Shown here: piece after piece, positions 51,241 through 63,430 of the stretch | Layout: each line of letters starts with the position of its first letter | Position numbering within the stretch: the stretch's first letter is position 1 | DNA from: Nicotiana tabacum | Lineage: Eukaryota; Streptophyta; Magnoliopsida; Solanales; Solanaceae | Reading direction: 5' to 3' | Length of the DNA stretch: 64,000 bases | Assembly (NCBI RefSeq): GCF_000715075.1 | Contig: NC_134094.1 | Span: forward strand, 80,119,120-80,183,119 | Notes under the pieces: generated by a model | Database searches by the model: none | What the model saw: the letters and a program-made list of their open reading frames with translations, nothing else | What the model was told of the DNA's origin: nothing | Translations under genes and position numbers: made by a program

Positions 51241-52539
51241 AGCCGATGGGACTAACTCAGGCACCAGCTTTGCCCATTGTGATTCCAGGCCTTCAGGAGT
51301 CTTTGGCCCATATATTGACTGTATGCACTAGCCTTGCTCAAGCGGTTTCAGTTCTGGCCACACCAACCATTTCTCAGGCCGGGGGAGGTGCTCATACTCC
51401 CGCTGCCTGTACTCCAGAGTAGATAGTTCAGGGACTTCAGACACTGGGGGTACTACTATCCCAGCCGGTTGTAGCTTCTCAGGCCCAGGTTGGTCCACAT
51501 GTGAGTGACGAGGAGCAGAAGAGGATAGAGCGGTTTGGGAGACTCAGTCCTCCAGAGTTTAGTAGGGCGTAGTTAGAGGATGCTCATGATTTCTTAGACA
51601 GGTGCCAGCAGATCCTTCGCACGACGGGTATTCTGAAGACTAGTGGAGTTTTATTTTCTACTTTTTTACTATCGGGGGAAGTATTCAAATAGTGGGAGGC
51701 CTATGAGTTGAGCAGGCTAGCCGGCGCTGCACCACTTATGTGGCATGAGTTCTCAGTTCTCTTCTTAGAGAAGTTTGTTCTATAGACCCGCAGTGAGGAG
51801 TTGTGTAGGCAGTTTGAGCAGCTACGCCAAGAAGGTATGTCAGTGACACAGTATGAGATGAGATTTTCAGAGTTGGCTTGTCATGCGATATAGTTAGTCC
51901 CCACTAAGAGGGAGAGGATTAGGAGGTTCATTGGTGGCCTCAACTATGGACTATGCTTCGTCATGACTGGGGAGATTGCATCAGGTGCTAGGTTCAACGA
52001 GGTGGTTGACATTGCTAGACGCCTAGAGCGGGTTCGTAGTCAGGAGCGTGAGGAGAGGGAGGCCAAGAGGTCTCGTGGTTCGGGTAGTTTCAGTAGTGCC
52101 TCATCTGGAGGACAACCCCATCACAATAAGGGTCATCCTTATAGACCCCCTCAGATGGCTCATCCTATTCATCGTAGTGCATCAGCTAGCCATGGTTCAT
52201 ATAGTGATCATCCTGGTTAGTCATCTCTCAGTGGCCTCCCAGCTCAGAGTTCATCCCGTGCTCCATCAGTTCAGGGTTCATCCGTACCAGGTCCTTCTAG
52301 TAGTTATTCTGGTTCTCAGGGTATGATTCAGTCCCAGTCGCCGTTAACGAATCAGAGTTGCTTTGAGTGTGGAGAGTTTGGACATGTGAGGAGGTATTGT
52401 CCCAGTCTTTTGGGAGGTCCAGTTTAGAATAGGGGTAGGTTATGAATTTAGCATCAGTTACTTCACCACCCACTCAGCCAGCTCGGGATGGGGCGGAGGA
52501 AGCTAGAGGTTGCCCAAGAGGTGGAGGCCGATTAGGTAG

Positions 52540-55500
52540 CGATCAAGCTCGATGCTATGCTTTTTCCCGCTAGGCCAGAGGCCATTGCTTCAGACGCAGT
52601 GATCACAAGTATTGTTTCAGTGTGCCATAGTGATGAATCCATATTATTTGACACTGGTTCCCCTTTTTCATATGTATCATCATGTTTTGCTCGTTATTTG
52701 GATATGCCTCATGATTCCTTAATTACACCTGTTCATGTGTCTATACCGATGGGTGATTATATTGTTAGGGATCGTGTATATCGGTAGTGTGGTGACTATT
52801 GGGGGATTAGAGATGAGAGTTGATCTTTTATTGCTTAGTATGCTTGATTTTAACGTGATTCTATTTATGGATTAGTTGTCCCCATGTCATGCTATTCTGG
52901 ATAGTCACGCTAAGACCATGACGCTGGCGATGCCGGGATTGCCTAGGATTGAGTGGAGAGGTTCTCTAGATTATGTTTCTAGTAGGGTGATTTTATATTT
53001 GAAGGCCCAACGGAGGGTTGGGAAGGGGTGTTTGGCATATTTGACTTTTGTGAGGGATGTTTGTTCTGATACTCCTACCATTGATTCTGTTCCGGTAGTG
53101 CGAGACTTTTCGGACGTGTTTTTTGTAGACCTATCAGGCATGGCACCTGACGAGGACATTGATTTTGGTATTGACTTGGTGCCGGGCACTCAACCTATTT
53201 TTATTCATCCGTATCGTATGGCACTAATAGAGTTGAAGAAATTGAAAGAGCAGCTTCAGGAGCTTCTTGATAAGGGGTTCATTAGACCTAGTATGTCACC
53301 TTGGGGTGCACCGGTTCTGTTTGTGAAGAAGAAGGATGGTACTATGCAGATGTGCATTGATTATAGATAGTTGAACAAAGTTACAATTAAGAACAAGTAT
53401 CTTTTGCCGCGCATTGATGACTTATTTGGCCAGCTTCATGGAGCTAGAGTGTTCTCTAAGATTGATTTGAGGTCTGGGTATCACCAGTTGAAAATTCAGG
53501 ACTGATACTCTGAAGACGACATTCAGGACCCGCTATGGTTACTACGAGTTCCTTGTGATGTCTTTTTGCTGACCAATGTCCCAACAACATTCATGCATCT
53601 GATGAATAGTGTATTCTAGCCTTATCGTGATACGTTTGTCATATTATTCATTGATGATATCCTGGTGAACTCACGTAGCAGGAGGAGCATGCACATCATC
53701 TGAGGATTGTACTACAGACATTGAGGGAAGAGAAACTTTATACTAAATACTGCAAGTGTGAGTTCTGGCTCGATTCGGTGGCATTCTTGGGGCACGTGGT
53801 GTCCAGTGAGGGTATCAAAGTAGATCTAAAGAAGATTGAGGAAATTCAGAGTTGGCCCATACCGTCTTCAGCTACTGAGATTCAGAGTTTTCTTGGCTTG
53901 GCCGGATATTATCGCCGCTTCATGGAGGGTTTCTCGTCCATTACTTCACTTTTGACTAGATTGACCCAGAAGGGTGCCCCATTCAGGTGGTCTGATGATG
54001 CGAGGAGAGCTTTCAGAAGCTCAAGACTACCTTGACCACAACTCCAGTTCTAGTTTTTCCTTCAGCATCGAGTTCATATATAATGTATTGTGATACTTCT
54101 TGGATTGGTATTGGGTGTGTCTTGATGTAGGAGGGTAGAGTGATTTCTTATGCCTTACACCAGTTGATGCTCCATGAGAAGAACTACCCCGCTCATAATT
54201 TAGAGTTGGCAGCCATTGTCCATGCATTGAAGATTTGGAGGCATTATCTCAATTGCGTGTCTTGTGAGGTATTTACAGGTCATCGGAGTCTACATCATTT
54301 GTTCAAACAAAATGATCTAAATTTGAGGCATCAGAGATGGCTGGAGCTGTTAAAAGACTATGATATTACCATTTTGTATTATTCGAGGAAGGCCAACGTG
54401 GTGGTCGATGCCTTGAGTAGAAAGGTGGTGAGTATGGGTAGCCTTGCATATATTCCTATTGGTGAGAGACCGCTTGCATCAAATGTTCAGGCATTGGCCA
54501 ATCAGTTCGTTAGGTTAGATATTTCGGAGCCTAGTTGGGTTTTAGTTTGCATGGTTTCTCGGTCTTCTTTATATGAGTGCATCAGAGAACGTTAGTATGA
54601 CGACCCCCATCTTCTTGTCCTTAAGGACACGGTTTAACATGGTGATGCCAAGGAAGTTTCTATTGGAGATGATGGGGTGTTGCAAATGTAGGGTCGAGTT
54701 TGTGTGCCCAATGTGGATGGATTATGTGAGTTGATTCTTGAGGAGACCCATAGTTTGCAATATTCCATTCATCCGGGTGTCGCAAAGATGTATCAAGACT
54801 TGGGGCAGCACAATTGGTGGAGGAGAATGAAGAAAGATATAGTGGAGCTTGCAGCTCGATGCTTGAACTATCAGTAGGTGAAGTACGAGCATCAGAAGAA
54901 ATTTGATGCTATTTGGGTGATTGTGGACCAGTTGACTATGTCCATGCACTTCATTCCAGTTGGGACTAGGGCCGAAATCTATATCCACGAGATTGTTCAC
55001 CTTCACGGTGTGCTGGTGTCCATTATTTCTGATCAAGGCACGCAATTCACATTGCATTTTTGGAGAGTAGTGCAGCGAGAGTTAGGCACGTGAGTTGAGT
55101 TGAGTACAACATTCCACCCTCAGAAGGATTGACAATTCGAACACACTATTCAGATATTGGAGGATATGCTACGCGCTTCTGCTATGGATTTCGGGGGTTC
55201 TTGGGATATATTTCTACCACTTGTAGAGTTTTCCTACAACAACAACTACCAATCGAGTATTTAGATGATTCCTTATGATGCCTTATATGAGAGGCGGTAT
55301 CGGTCTCCGGTTGGTTGGTTTGAGCCGGGTGAGGCTAGGCTGTTGGGTACCGACTTGGTTCAGGATGCCTTGGAAAAGGTCAAGTTGATTCAGGACCTGC
55401 TTCGCATGACATAGTCTAGATAGAAGAGTTACGCCGATCAGAAGGTTTGTGACATTGCCTATATGGTAGGAGAGATGGTATTGCTCAGAGTTTCACCCAT

Positions 55501-55855
55501 GTAGGGTGTTATGAGGTTCGGGAAGAAGCGCAAGTTGAGACCTCGGTGTATTGGCCCTTTTGAGGTGCTTGAGAGGATTGGAGGGGTGGCTTACAAGCTT
55601 GCATTGCCACCTAGTCTATCGAGTGTTCATCCAGTATTTCATGTTTCCATACTCCAAAAGTATTATGGTGATCCGTCTCATGTTTTAGATTTTAACACGG
55701 TTCAGTTAGACGGAGATTTGACTTATGATGTGGAGTCGATGGCCATTTTTGATCGGCAGGTTCGAAATTTGAGATAAAAAAATATAGCTTCAATGAAAGT
55801 ACAATGGAGAGGTCAGCCAGTCGAGGAGGCTACTTGGGAGACCGAGCGGGAGATG
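52540..55855 (+). pseudogene. Element C pol: protease, RT, RNase H, integrase, chromodomain-like end
   Basis: Protease at 52557-52787 keeps LFDTGSPFSYVSS. The RT begins at [15 protein letters not shown] (53130), followed by [13 protein letters not shown] and the finger/palm [12 protein letters not shown] (53458). Its catalytic FIDDIL lies at about 53650. [12 protein letters not shown] and [12 protein letters not shown] (53780-53930) lead into RNase H (LHEKNYPAHNLELAAIVHALK, 54170). Integrase keeps a zinc-binding HP and C region (54760-54870), but one Cys is Tyr. A deletion near 54900 removes the part with the first catalytic Asp. SDQGTQF (55030) remains. The C-terminus has [19 protein letters not shown] and VHPVFHVS, then a chromodomain-like VQWRGQPVEEATWE (55803). 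Multiple stops and frameshifts make it non-functional. The order RT-RNase H-integrase-chromodomain places it in the chromoviruses, probably Tekay/Del. Confidence 0.88.
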
Positions 55856-55890
55856 CGGAGCAGCTATCCCGTTCAAGGACGAATATTTGT

Positions 55891-55905
55891 TTAAGAGGAG
55901 GAGAA
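55891..55905 (+). other. Polypurine tract of element C
   Basis: AAGAGGAGGAGAA lies immediately before the TGTAACG start of the 3' LTR at 55906, the expected plus-strand primer. It follows the end of pol (GRIFV stop) by a few bases. Confidence 0.85.
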
Positions 55906-58001
55906 TGTAACGATCCAACTAGTTGTTTCGAGTATTGTAGCCCCCATTCCCCCCATTTATTGCTTATTCTATGTTCATTTGTGGTCATGTGACTTGTCGA
56001 GGTAATTGGTTTGGTTTCAGGGATGTTGTGGAATGAATTGGGACTCTTAGTCCCAAGGTTGGAAGCCTAAGTTGAAAGAGTTGACCGGATATTGACTTAT
56101 GTGTAAATGACATCAGAATAGAGTTTTAATTATTCCGATAGCTCTGTATGGTGATTTGCGACTTAGGAGTGTGTTCGAATATCCATTTGGAGGCCCTAAG
56201 GTGGTTTTGGCTTGAATTGGCGAAAGTTGGAAAGTTGAAGGTTTGGAGAGTTGAGAAGTCTGACCGAGAGTTGACTTTGTTGATACCAGGCTCAGATTTT
56301 TATTTCGGGAGTTGGAATAGATCTGTTGTGTCATTTATGACTTGTGTGCAAAATTTGTGGTCAGTCGGAGTGATTTGATAGATTTCAGCATCGATTGTAC
56401 GAGTTAGAAGTCCATTAGTTTCAATAGGTTTGAATTGTGGTGCGATTCATGTTTTTGATATTGTTGGATGTGATTTGAGGCGTTGACTAAATTTGTGTCG
56501 TGTTTTAGGATGTGCTAGTATGTTTGGATGGGGTTATGGAGGCCTCGGGTGTGGTTCAGATTGAAATCAGATTGAATTTTGACCTATGGATTTTCTGCTA
56601 TGATCAGATTTGGTGCAACCGCACCTGCGAGAAAGGGGCCGCAGGTGCGGAGCCGCAGATGCGACCAAAGGGTCACAGAAGCGGCTCTGAGTGAAGTTGG
56701 GGAGTTGCAGAGGTACGAGGAAGATTCTGCACCTGCGAGCTCGTAGATGCGGGAGGATGGTTCTAAGGCGTGGGCTTGGGGTTGACTTTTTGAATTTGGT
56801 TAAAGAACCTAGCTTTATCATATGGGATCAATTACTGTAGTTTGTATTGATTATATTGAATTATTTGTGACTAGATTCGAGTCGTTCGGAAGCCGATTCG
56901 CAAAGCAAGGGTTTGTTAGAGCATTGAGTTGTGCACTTTAAGGTAAGTAACACTTCTAAACTTGGTACTGAGAGTATGAACCCCTAGATTACGTGTTATA
57001 TGGTTGGTTTTGAGATGACACACATGCTAGGTAACGGGCGTATGGGCATGCACCGTGGTAATTATGACTTGGTTGCTTATTGGCTTATTTATTACTATGG
57101 GATCGGATTGCACGCCGCAACATGCCATATTGGCTTTATATTAGCACTTGGGCAGGATTCGCCCCTTCGGAGTCTGACATACCAGCAGTGAGCATAGGTA
57201 CCGTACAGTGCTGAGTGATTGTGTGTGATGAGTGGGAGTTGAGGCAGTCAGATTGAGTATTCTGAGCGTGTGTGTACCTGAGATAATCACTGTGATGCAT
57301 TGCATTGACATGCATATTTGACATGTAGGCATAGAGATGTAACATTCCTCATGCTAGCTGTACTTGGCATATTTTATTAGTGTTGAGCTTAAATTGTTGA
57401 ACTTGAAAGCATGTCTGAATTTTTGTACTTTGTAAAAGCTGAATATGGAAGTTCTCTGTGTTATTACTGTCATTATCATGTTATATTTGTGTTGCCATTA
57501 TTCTGATTCGGACTATATCTTTTTGAGCTCGTCACTGCTTTCAGCCCAAAGTTAGTCCTGTTACTTATTGAGTACATTAGGTCGGTTATGTTCATACTAC
57601 ACACTGCACATCATGTGCAGATCCAGGTACATCTGGACACGACGGTTGCTAGATTTGGTGCAGTATCTGCTCGAAAACTATTGAGGTAGCTGATATGACG
57701 CCCGCAGACCTCGACTCTCCTTGCTTTCAGTTTATTCGGTGCTGTTCTATTTTCTAGACAGTTGTATTAGAGATTTAGACTTTGTTGACACTTAGTAGCT
57801 CATGTACTCGGTGACACCAGGATTTTGGGATTTGTTGTCGTTGAGCTTCAGTTATTTTTATCAGTCATTTATGAGATTTTCCACTATTGAACTTGTTAAA
57901 AATCTTGTATTTAATTCAAATACATGGTTATTATGTGATTGTCAACTTACCTAGTAATGTGATATGCGCCATCACGACAGGTTGGAATTTGAGTCGTGAC
58001 A
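55906..58001 (+). mobile_element. Element C, 3' LTR (2,096 bp)
   Basis: It starts TGTAACGATCC and ends GTCGTGACA, followed by ATATG (58002-58006). That repeats the five bases before the 5' LTR, so this is one insertion of 17.4 kb including D. Compared with the 5' LTR it lacks about 500 bp after 56760 and about 650 bp including the microsatellite block after 57078. These are clean length differences amid otherwise collinear sequence. Confidence 0.92.
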
Positions 58002-58006
58002 ATATG

Positions 58007-60819
58007 CAACAAGAATAGAGTATAAAAGCATTAAAATAAAATATTGAAGAATCATATTGTAGTGTGAGTTGAATAATATAAAAGAATTGTGCTTAAGGAA
58101 TGCATATTAGATCAAAGTATTTAAACAAAGATTTAAATTTTATAAGAATAAGCTTAAAAGAATCAACTTATTATTTGAAGATAAAACTTTGAATGAGTGA
58201 CTAAAGTATGAGAGAACATGTTTTAAGGAGTAGGGTGAAAGAAGAAGAATAATTATTTGCATATGAGTAATTTGGCTAAAGAAACAAAGTGTGAAAATAT
58301 TAACATGAATGAATATAATGGATTAGATTACAAAGACGCATGTATAACAAGATATTCTAATGTTTGGAAGAATTAATCCAAAACAACTAGCCTATGATGG
58401 AACTATAATATTAATTAGTAAGAGACTATTCACAAATTAATTAGTATAGATGCAATAACATAAGAATGTGATCAAGTATGTGACGAAAAGATCCTAATGT
58501 TTTCATGAATTATGTTAAAGCCGATTTTATGTATTTTTGCAAGTGACAAGCTATTTTGAGTTATTTACTTCATTAAAAATATTTAAACAACTAAGTTAAT
58601 GATTGACCTAGCATGATATTTTAAGTGTATTTAATATAGCATATACAAGTGGGTCTAAACTAAGCACATAAGTAAAAATAAATACATCTACTAGTACTTT
58701 ACTATACTTGTGTCTTGAATACAATCAAGAACGGAAAGCACGCATCGGAGAGTTTGACGGGGATATCGAGTCAACCCAAACATCGTCCTTCGGGAGCGGC
58801 TTCATGTGAATGTACCTCGCAAAAGAGATGTAAAATTGTTAGTGAAATAATATATATAAAAAAATAAACTGATAAAGTGACATGCTTTTGAAATGGTTTT
58901 TGTTTAAAAATATTTTTGAAAATGATTTGAAGATGTTTTTGTTTTTGAAAGATTGTTTTAAAAATATTTTTGGAAAAGGTTTATTGGAAAATCGTTTAAA
59001 AATATTATAGGAAGCTTAGATATATATTTTTGATATCCATCAAGACATGAGAATGGGAACCGCTTTGGTTGCCACTACAGTGGCCGGCCATGTCGCCCTC
59101 CAAAGGTTATTGGTTCGCCGCATCCTCATCTTTTATTTTTCGATGTTTATCATCATCGCCTCGTTATTATAGGACCAAGTCCGGAGGGTCATTCGGCGGG
59201 TACTGGCCTCATCAACACAGTGTTATTATTTCATCGGCCTAACGTATATGTATTTGTTCAAAATTAGTGACATCCAACAAACATAATCTTAAAAATTAAC
59301 ATGTCCGGCAATGAGTGAGGTTAGCAAAAAACAGTATCACAATTTGTCAACAACAAACTGAATCACCATAATTTCGACTGAGCAGTTTCAACAAACGATG
59401 GAGGTGCAACAGGGTTAACGGCAGGCAACAGAAACAAATAAGAAATCAAATCGATGCGAAAAACATACATGCTGGACAGAATACTCAGCTGATTGTCAAC
59501 AACCAAGGCATCAAAAGAAATTATTAACCAACAAGAGTAGCCGAAAAAGTGATCCGAAATTAGGTAATCACCAGAAAACCCATGCCGCCGGAAATCGAGA
59601 TCAGTTAGAGCAAAATTAAAAATAAGAAATAGCAGTAAAAATATAGCAAAAGATAGAAATCTCAGTCCAATACATTTTCGGTCAGCTTCCGGCTAAACTC
59701 GCCGGAGACATATTTCGTTATAGTTTTTCCTTCTTTCTTGTAGATCTATACAAAATTAGTGAGAAGAACAACAAGGTCGAACGACAGTCGCCGGCCAGCC
59801 AGTGTTGAAATCCGGCGGTAGCAGATTAGTAAAAGGATAAGTGGACAATGGCTTTTGCTGTTCACCCGCTAGCCAGCCGGAGTTTTGGAAGAAGAAGGAT
59901 GCTTGCCGAATTCTAGCAATGTCGCCCACGATGATGGCTAAGGAGGGGGATGGCCTTCATTCTCTCAAGGATAAGAGAGACGAGATGTATATTAGGGGGG
60001 TACAGTTGGTCTTGTATGCCGACGAGCACTGACATGAGTCAAAAGGGGAAGGCTGTTGTGGTCTAAACTTGAGAGAGAATGAGAGGCTCTCCAAATATGG
60101 GAGGCGACTGAAGATAACCAAAATGAGGGGTGAAGTTAGGTTTAGGTTTTTTTGGTTATATATAATCTTATGTGTATGGGTGTAGTGTGTAGATATTTTG
60201 TGAATGTGTTTAAAATATATGGTCTACATTTAATTAAAAATAAAAAACAATGTAAAAGAATAAAGGTGTGGTCAAAAAATAAAAGAAGGCCATGTCGCAT
60301 CGAGTCACATCAAATCACATCAGGTCACATCATGATGCCTTGTCACATCAAGTGTGTCATCACATCAGATATTGACAGGACATTAGATTTGACTGGACTC
60401 GATTCATATTTTAAAATTTATTCTACCGGCTTCCAAGTAATTACTAGAATGCATTATAAATTGAAAATAATTATTTAATTGAAAAATCTTGTAGTATTTA
60501 TTTAAAATATAACTACTACAATGTGTTGTAGTAATTATTATTTTATTTTTTGAAAAGACAATAGATTGATAGAATATCCTAATATATAAAATGTAGGACA
60601 ATTATCAATAATTTTTTTTTTTTAGAAAATACACAAAAGTATAGTATTTAATTGATTGCAATAAAATGATAAAAATTTCTATATTTGTAAAAATTGGAGT
60701 AATTATCAATAAATTGCATTAAAGCCAAATAATGTGCCAAAATCATATTTTTTAACATTTGTTTTTCTAGGAAGCCTGCAGAATTTTGAAATACGGAGGA
60801 TCAAAATTGAGTGTCAACA
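58007..60819 (+). mobile_element. Element B, 5' LTR, right part
   Basis: It resumes the AT-rich sequence interrupted at 40580: both sides are rich in AAAATATGT/AAAGAATGA-type words. It ends GAGTGTCAACA at 60819, a CA terminus followed by GCTGCCCCTC. It contains a GC-richer island (58720-59240 and 59700-60000) with a small frame (59841-60032) of no recognisable family. I regard that frame as LTR sequence. A degenerate TCACATCA array lies at 60295-60370. A TATA-like TTATATATAATC lies at 60158. Confidence 0.65.
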
Positions 60820-61579
60820 GCTGCCCCTCTTTAATCGGAGATGATGTAAGAGTCTTTGGACAAAGATATTGACGTCATACTCAATTTTGTCCCGACATGA
60901 TAGGGCGATGGATGAAGAAGTTTAGAAGATAGTAATTGAACTCTAGTATTTGAGTTGCCTACATATCTCGGGTTGCATGAGAATCAGGTCGCGCGTAGTT
61001 CTAGAATGAAATTGAGTACTACTTATGAATCATAGTCTCATGGGGCGGAAGACGAATGGTCGAGGACGAATATATTCGCGTGATCTCGACATTGCTTCCA
61101 AGATTTCCCCAGTGTCGGACTGTCGTAACACTAGGACATGAATGTTGGATAGTGGAGGGATTGATTGAAAGGATTTTGATGTGGATGCGGCTGGGCTCTG
61201 TGTTGAGTTTTCCTACATATCTCGAATGTAACGGGAATCAGATCGGTTGTAGTTCGAGAAGCGATGAATGATTTGATTTTGATTTTTGATTTGAAAATTT
61301 CCCCAGCATCAGGCTGTGATGACGCCAGATGTTGTTATGACTATTGGGGTTCAGATTACCTTCACACCCTATGTCAATGGGATACAAGAACGATACATGG
61401 GACATGCCGCCGATTGTTGTTGGAGAGCTCGACGTCCGTCCCCAAATCTGCCCCAGTTTATTGACGAAAGATAATTCCACGTTGTGTCGCGTCTTTGATC
61501 AGGAGAGTTGACGAGGTGTGGACTATGCTAGAGATGGATATATGATTTTTTGAACTAAATACTGTCTCAGGTTGGAACT

Positions 61580-61945
61580 CTAATTCGAACGAGATCCGGG
61601 CTAGATACCGGTTCGAAGGGATTCGAGCACTTTGAGTTTTGGAGAAAATTCGGGTATGTACCGGTCCGAAGTGATTGGAGTACTTTATTTGAAGGGAATT
61701 CGAGTTGCGTACCAATCCGAAGAGATATCGGAGCACTTTAGATTGTTGAAGGAAATCTGGGCTGCATACCGATCCGAAATGATCGTAGCACTCGAATGCA
61801 AAAGAAAATCTGGGCTAGGTACCAATCCGAAGTGATCAGAGCATTTTTATTTGAAGGAAGTCCGGACTGTGTACCGGTCCGAAATGATATCGGAGCACTT
61901 GAACGTAAAAGAAAATCCGGGATGTGTACCGGTCCGAAGTGATAT
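61580..61945. repeat. Degenerate ~60-bp tandem array
   Basis: Six to seven units share the order GAAAATCCGGGxTGTGTACC, GGTCCGAAGTGATATC and GGAGCACTT. Units alternate between GGTCCGAA and CAATCCGAA and between TATTTGAAGG and AACGTAAAAG linkers. They start near 61588 and fade at 61945. Confidence 0.85.
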
Positions 61946-62088
61946 CAGAGCATTTAAGTCTTAGATACCCGTATTGAAATATGGGTGCCTGTAAAATTAA
62001 ACTTGAAATAAAATGCCCATCGCCTGGAAAATCTGGCTTTGAAATGAAATAGCCATTGTTCAGGAGGGCGCCTGGAAAAGCAAAAAGC

Positions 62089-62093
<5 letters not shown>

Positions 62094-62170
<77 letters not shown>
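62094..62170. repeat. TA dinucleotide microsatellite
   Basis: About 38 uninterrupted TA repeats, followed by a T-rich stretch. Any apparent open frame across it (a run of Ile-Tyr) is an artefact of the repeat. Confidence 0.97.
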
Positions 62171-62173
<3 letters not shown>

Positions 62174-63179
62174 ATTTTTATTTTTTTTTCCTGTTTCTGT
62201 TAAGAAATTTGATGAAGAGGATTCTGCTATTAATGACTCAAGCAGGCGATGGATGCAAAATGATAGAACTTTTAAATGATGTGGCAAGGTCTGACTTAGA
62301 CTGCATATGTATTCCAATGGAATCAGGCCAGCACGTAGTTCGATTGCAAAAGATGACTGAATCCGATGTGGATTGCCTACGTATTCCTGCCAAAGGAAAT
62401 CAAGTCACAACACGGTTCCGAATATATAGAAATAATTTTTCGTTTTCTATTGCAATAGTGAGACTGGATCCTACGTGGGTTGCCTACATATCCCCCCGCG
62501 GGAAGTTAGGTCCGGTGTAGTTATGTTACAACAAAACCTAACTCTACCGTCAACAAAACTTGACTATTTTGTTTTTGTATTTTGTGTTGTTCTGTAGCTT
62601 TTTGTAGAGAATATTGTAAGGAAAGACTGCGAATCGATCGATCATTTTTTGACTTCAGTTGGTTCCAAAAATTAGTTTTGTGCATAAGAAATTTCGCTTA
62701 ATACTTTTCAGCAAACCGAGATAAGCTTATGGGTAATTCCTATAGCTTCGAGTGGTACCTCATGTATACCTAAGTATCGACAAGATTTATTCATCTTGCT
62801 TTAATCAAAGGTTTTGAATTCTACCTATCTCATATTTCAAGTACTCTCACCACAAATAAAGTCCTAATTTTCACATATATTTGAAATATTATTTTGATTA
62901 TAAGACATTTTGCGAAGTACACTCACACTTAGAAAGATATTCAATGCATGCGATTGAGATACCATATGCTTGGACTTTATGTGAGTATCCACTAATGTGA
63001 GAACACTCGGAATAGGATCATGTAGGGTTTTGTTATTGGCTTGTAATGTAGGCTTGGGGACGGGTAGGATATTTATCTAGGATAAGAATGACTAATTCCT
63101 CCTTCAGCATCGCACTGTATCCGCGTCTTCGGCATTCAAACTCGGCTTTAACGCTCGATCTTGTTCGACTCGATGTCCC

Positions 63180-63430
63180 TTTATTTTGTTTGACTTCTTT
63201 TGAACTTTTTAGGAGGTTCTTCTTCCTTTCCATAGATTGTTTTTTTCCTTTTTGAAGTTTCTCCTGCTTTGCAGAAGTTTTTCTTTCTTTTTGTTGGAGT
63301 TTCTTCCTTTTGAATATTTGGAGTTTTCTTCCTTTTGTTGGATTTTTCTTGATTCTGCAGAAGTTTCTCCTTTTGTTGAGATCCTCCTTTTGAATTTACG
63401 GAGTTTCCTTTTCTTTTTCTGAAGTCATGT
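63180..63430. repeat. Pyrimidine-rich degenerate repeat
   Basis: On the + strand, units resembling GAAGTTTCTCCTTTTGTTG recur about seven times with strong C+T bias. The opposite strand has a Lys-rich open frame (63495-63181), explained by the repeat composition. Such tracts occur in untranslated leaders of long plant retroelements. Confidence 0.7.

Larger units (their letters stand above)
44014..52440 (+). pseudogene. Element C gag, split by element D
   Basis: The ATG at 44014 starts MVRTRATGSGRRPP, typical of Tekay/Del-type Gag. The frame shifts near 44075. After element D (about 44175-51240) gag resumes at PMGLTQAPALPIV (51243). It continues through a DFLDRCQQIL-type capsid (51590) and an EREEREAKR basic stretch (52045). 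It reaches a zinc knuckle CFECGEFGHVRRYC (52360-52400). In-frame stops are present near 51420, 51570 and 51785, so no full Gag can be made. Confidence 0.85.

Noticed and set aside
59841..60032. 63-residue frame in a GC-richer island
   Set aside because: Sits within the LTR of element B; codon pattern and motifs do not support a host gene.
62056..62520. 154-residue open frame with Ile-Tyr run
   Set aside because: Crosses the TA microsatellite and repeated leader blocks; no family resemblance.
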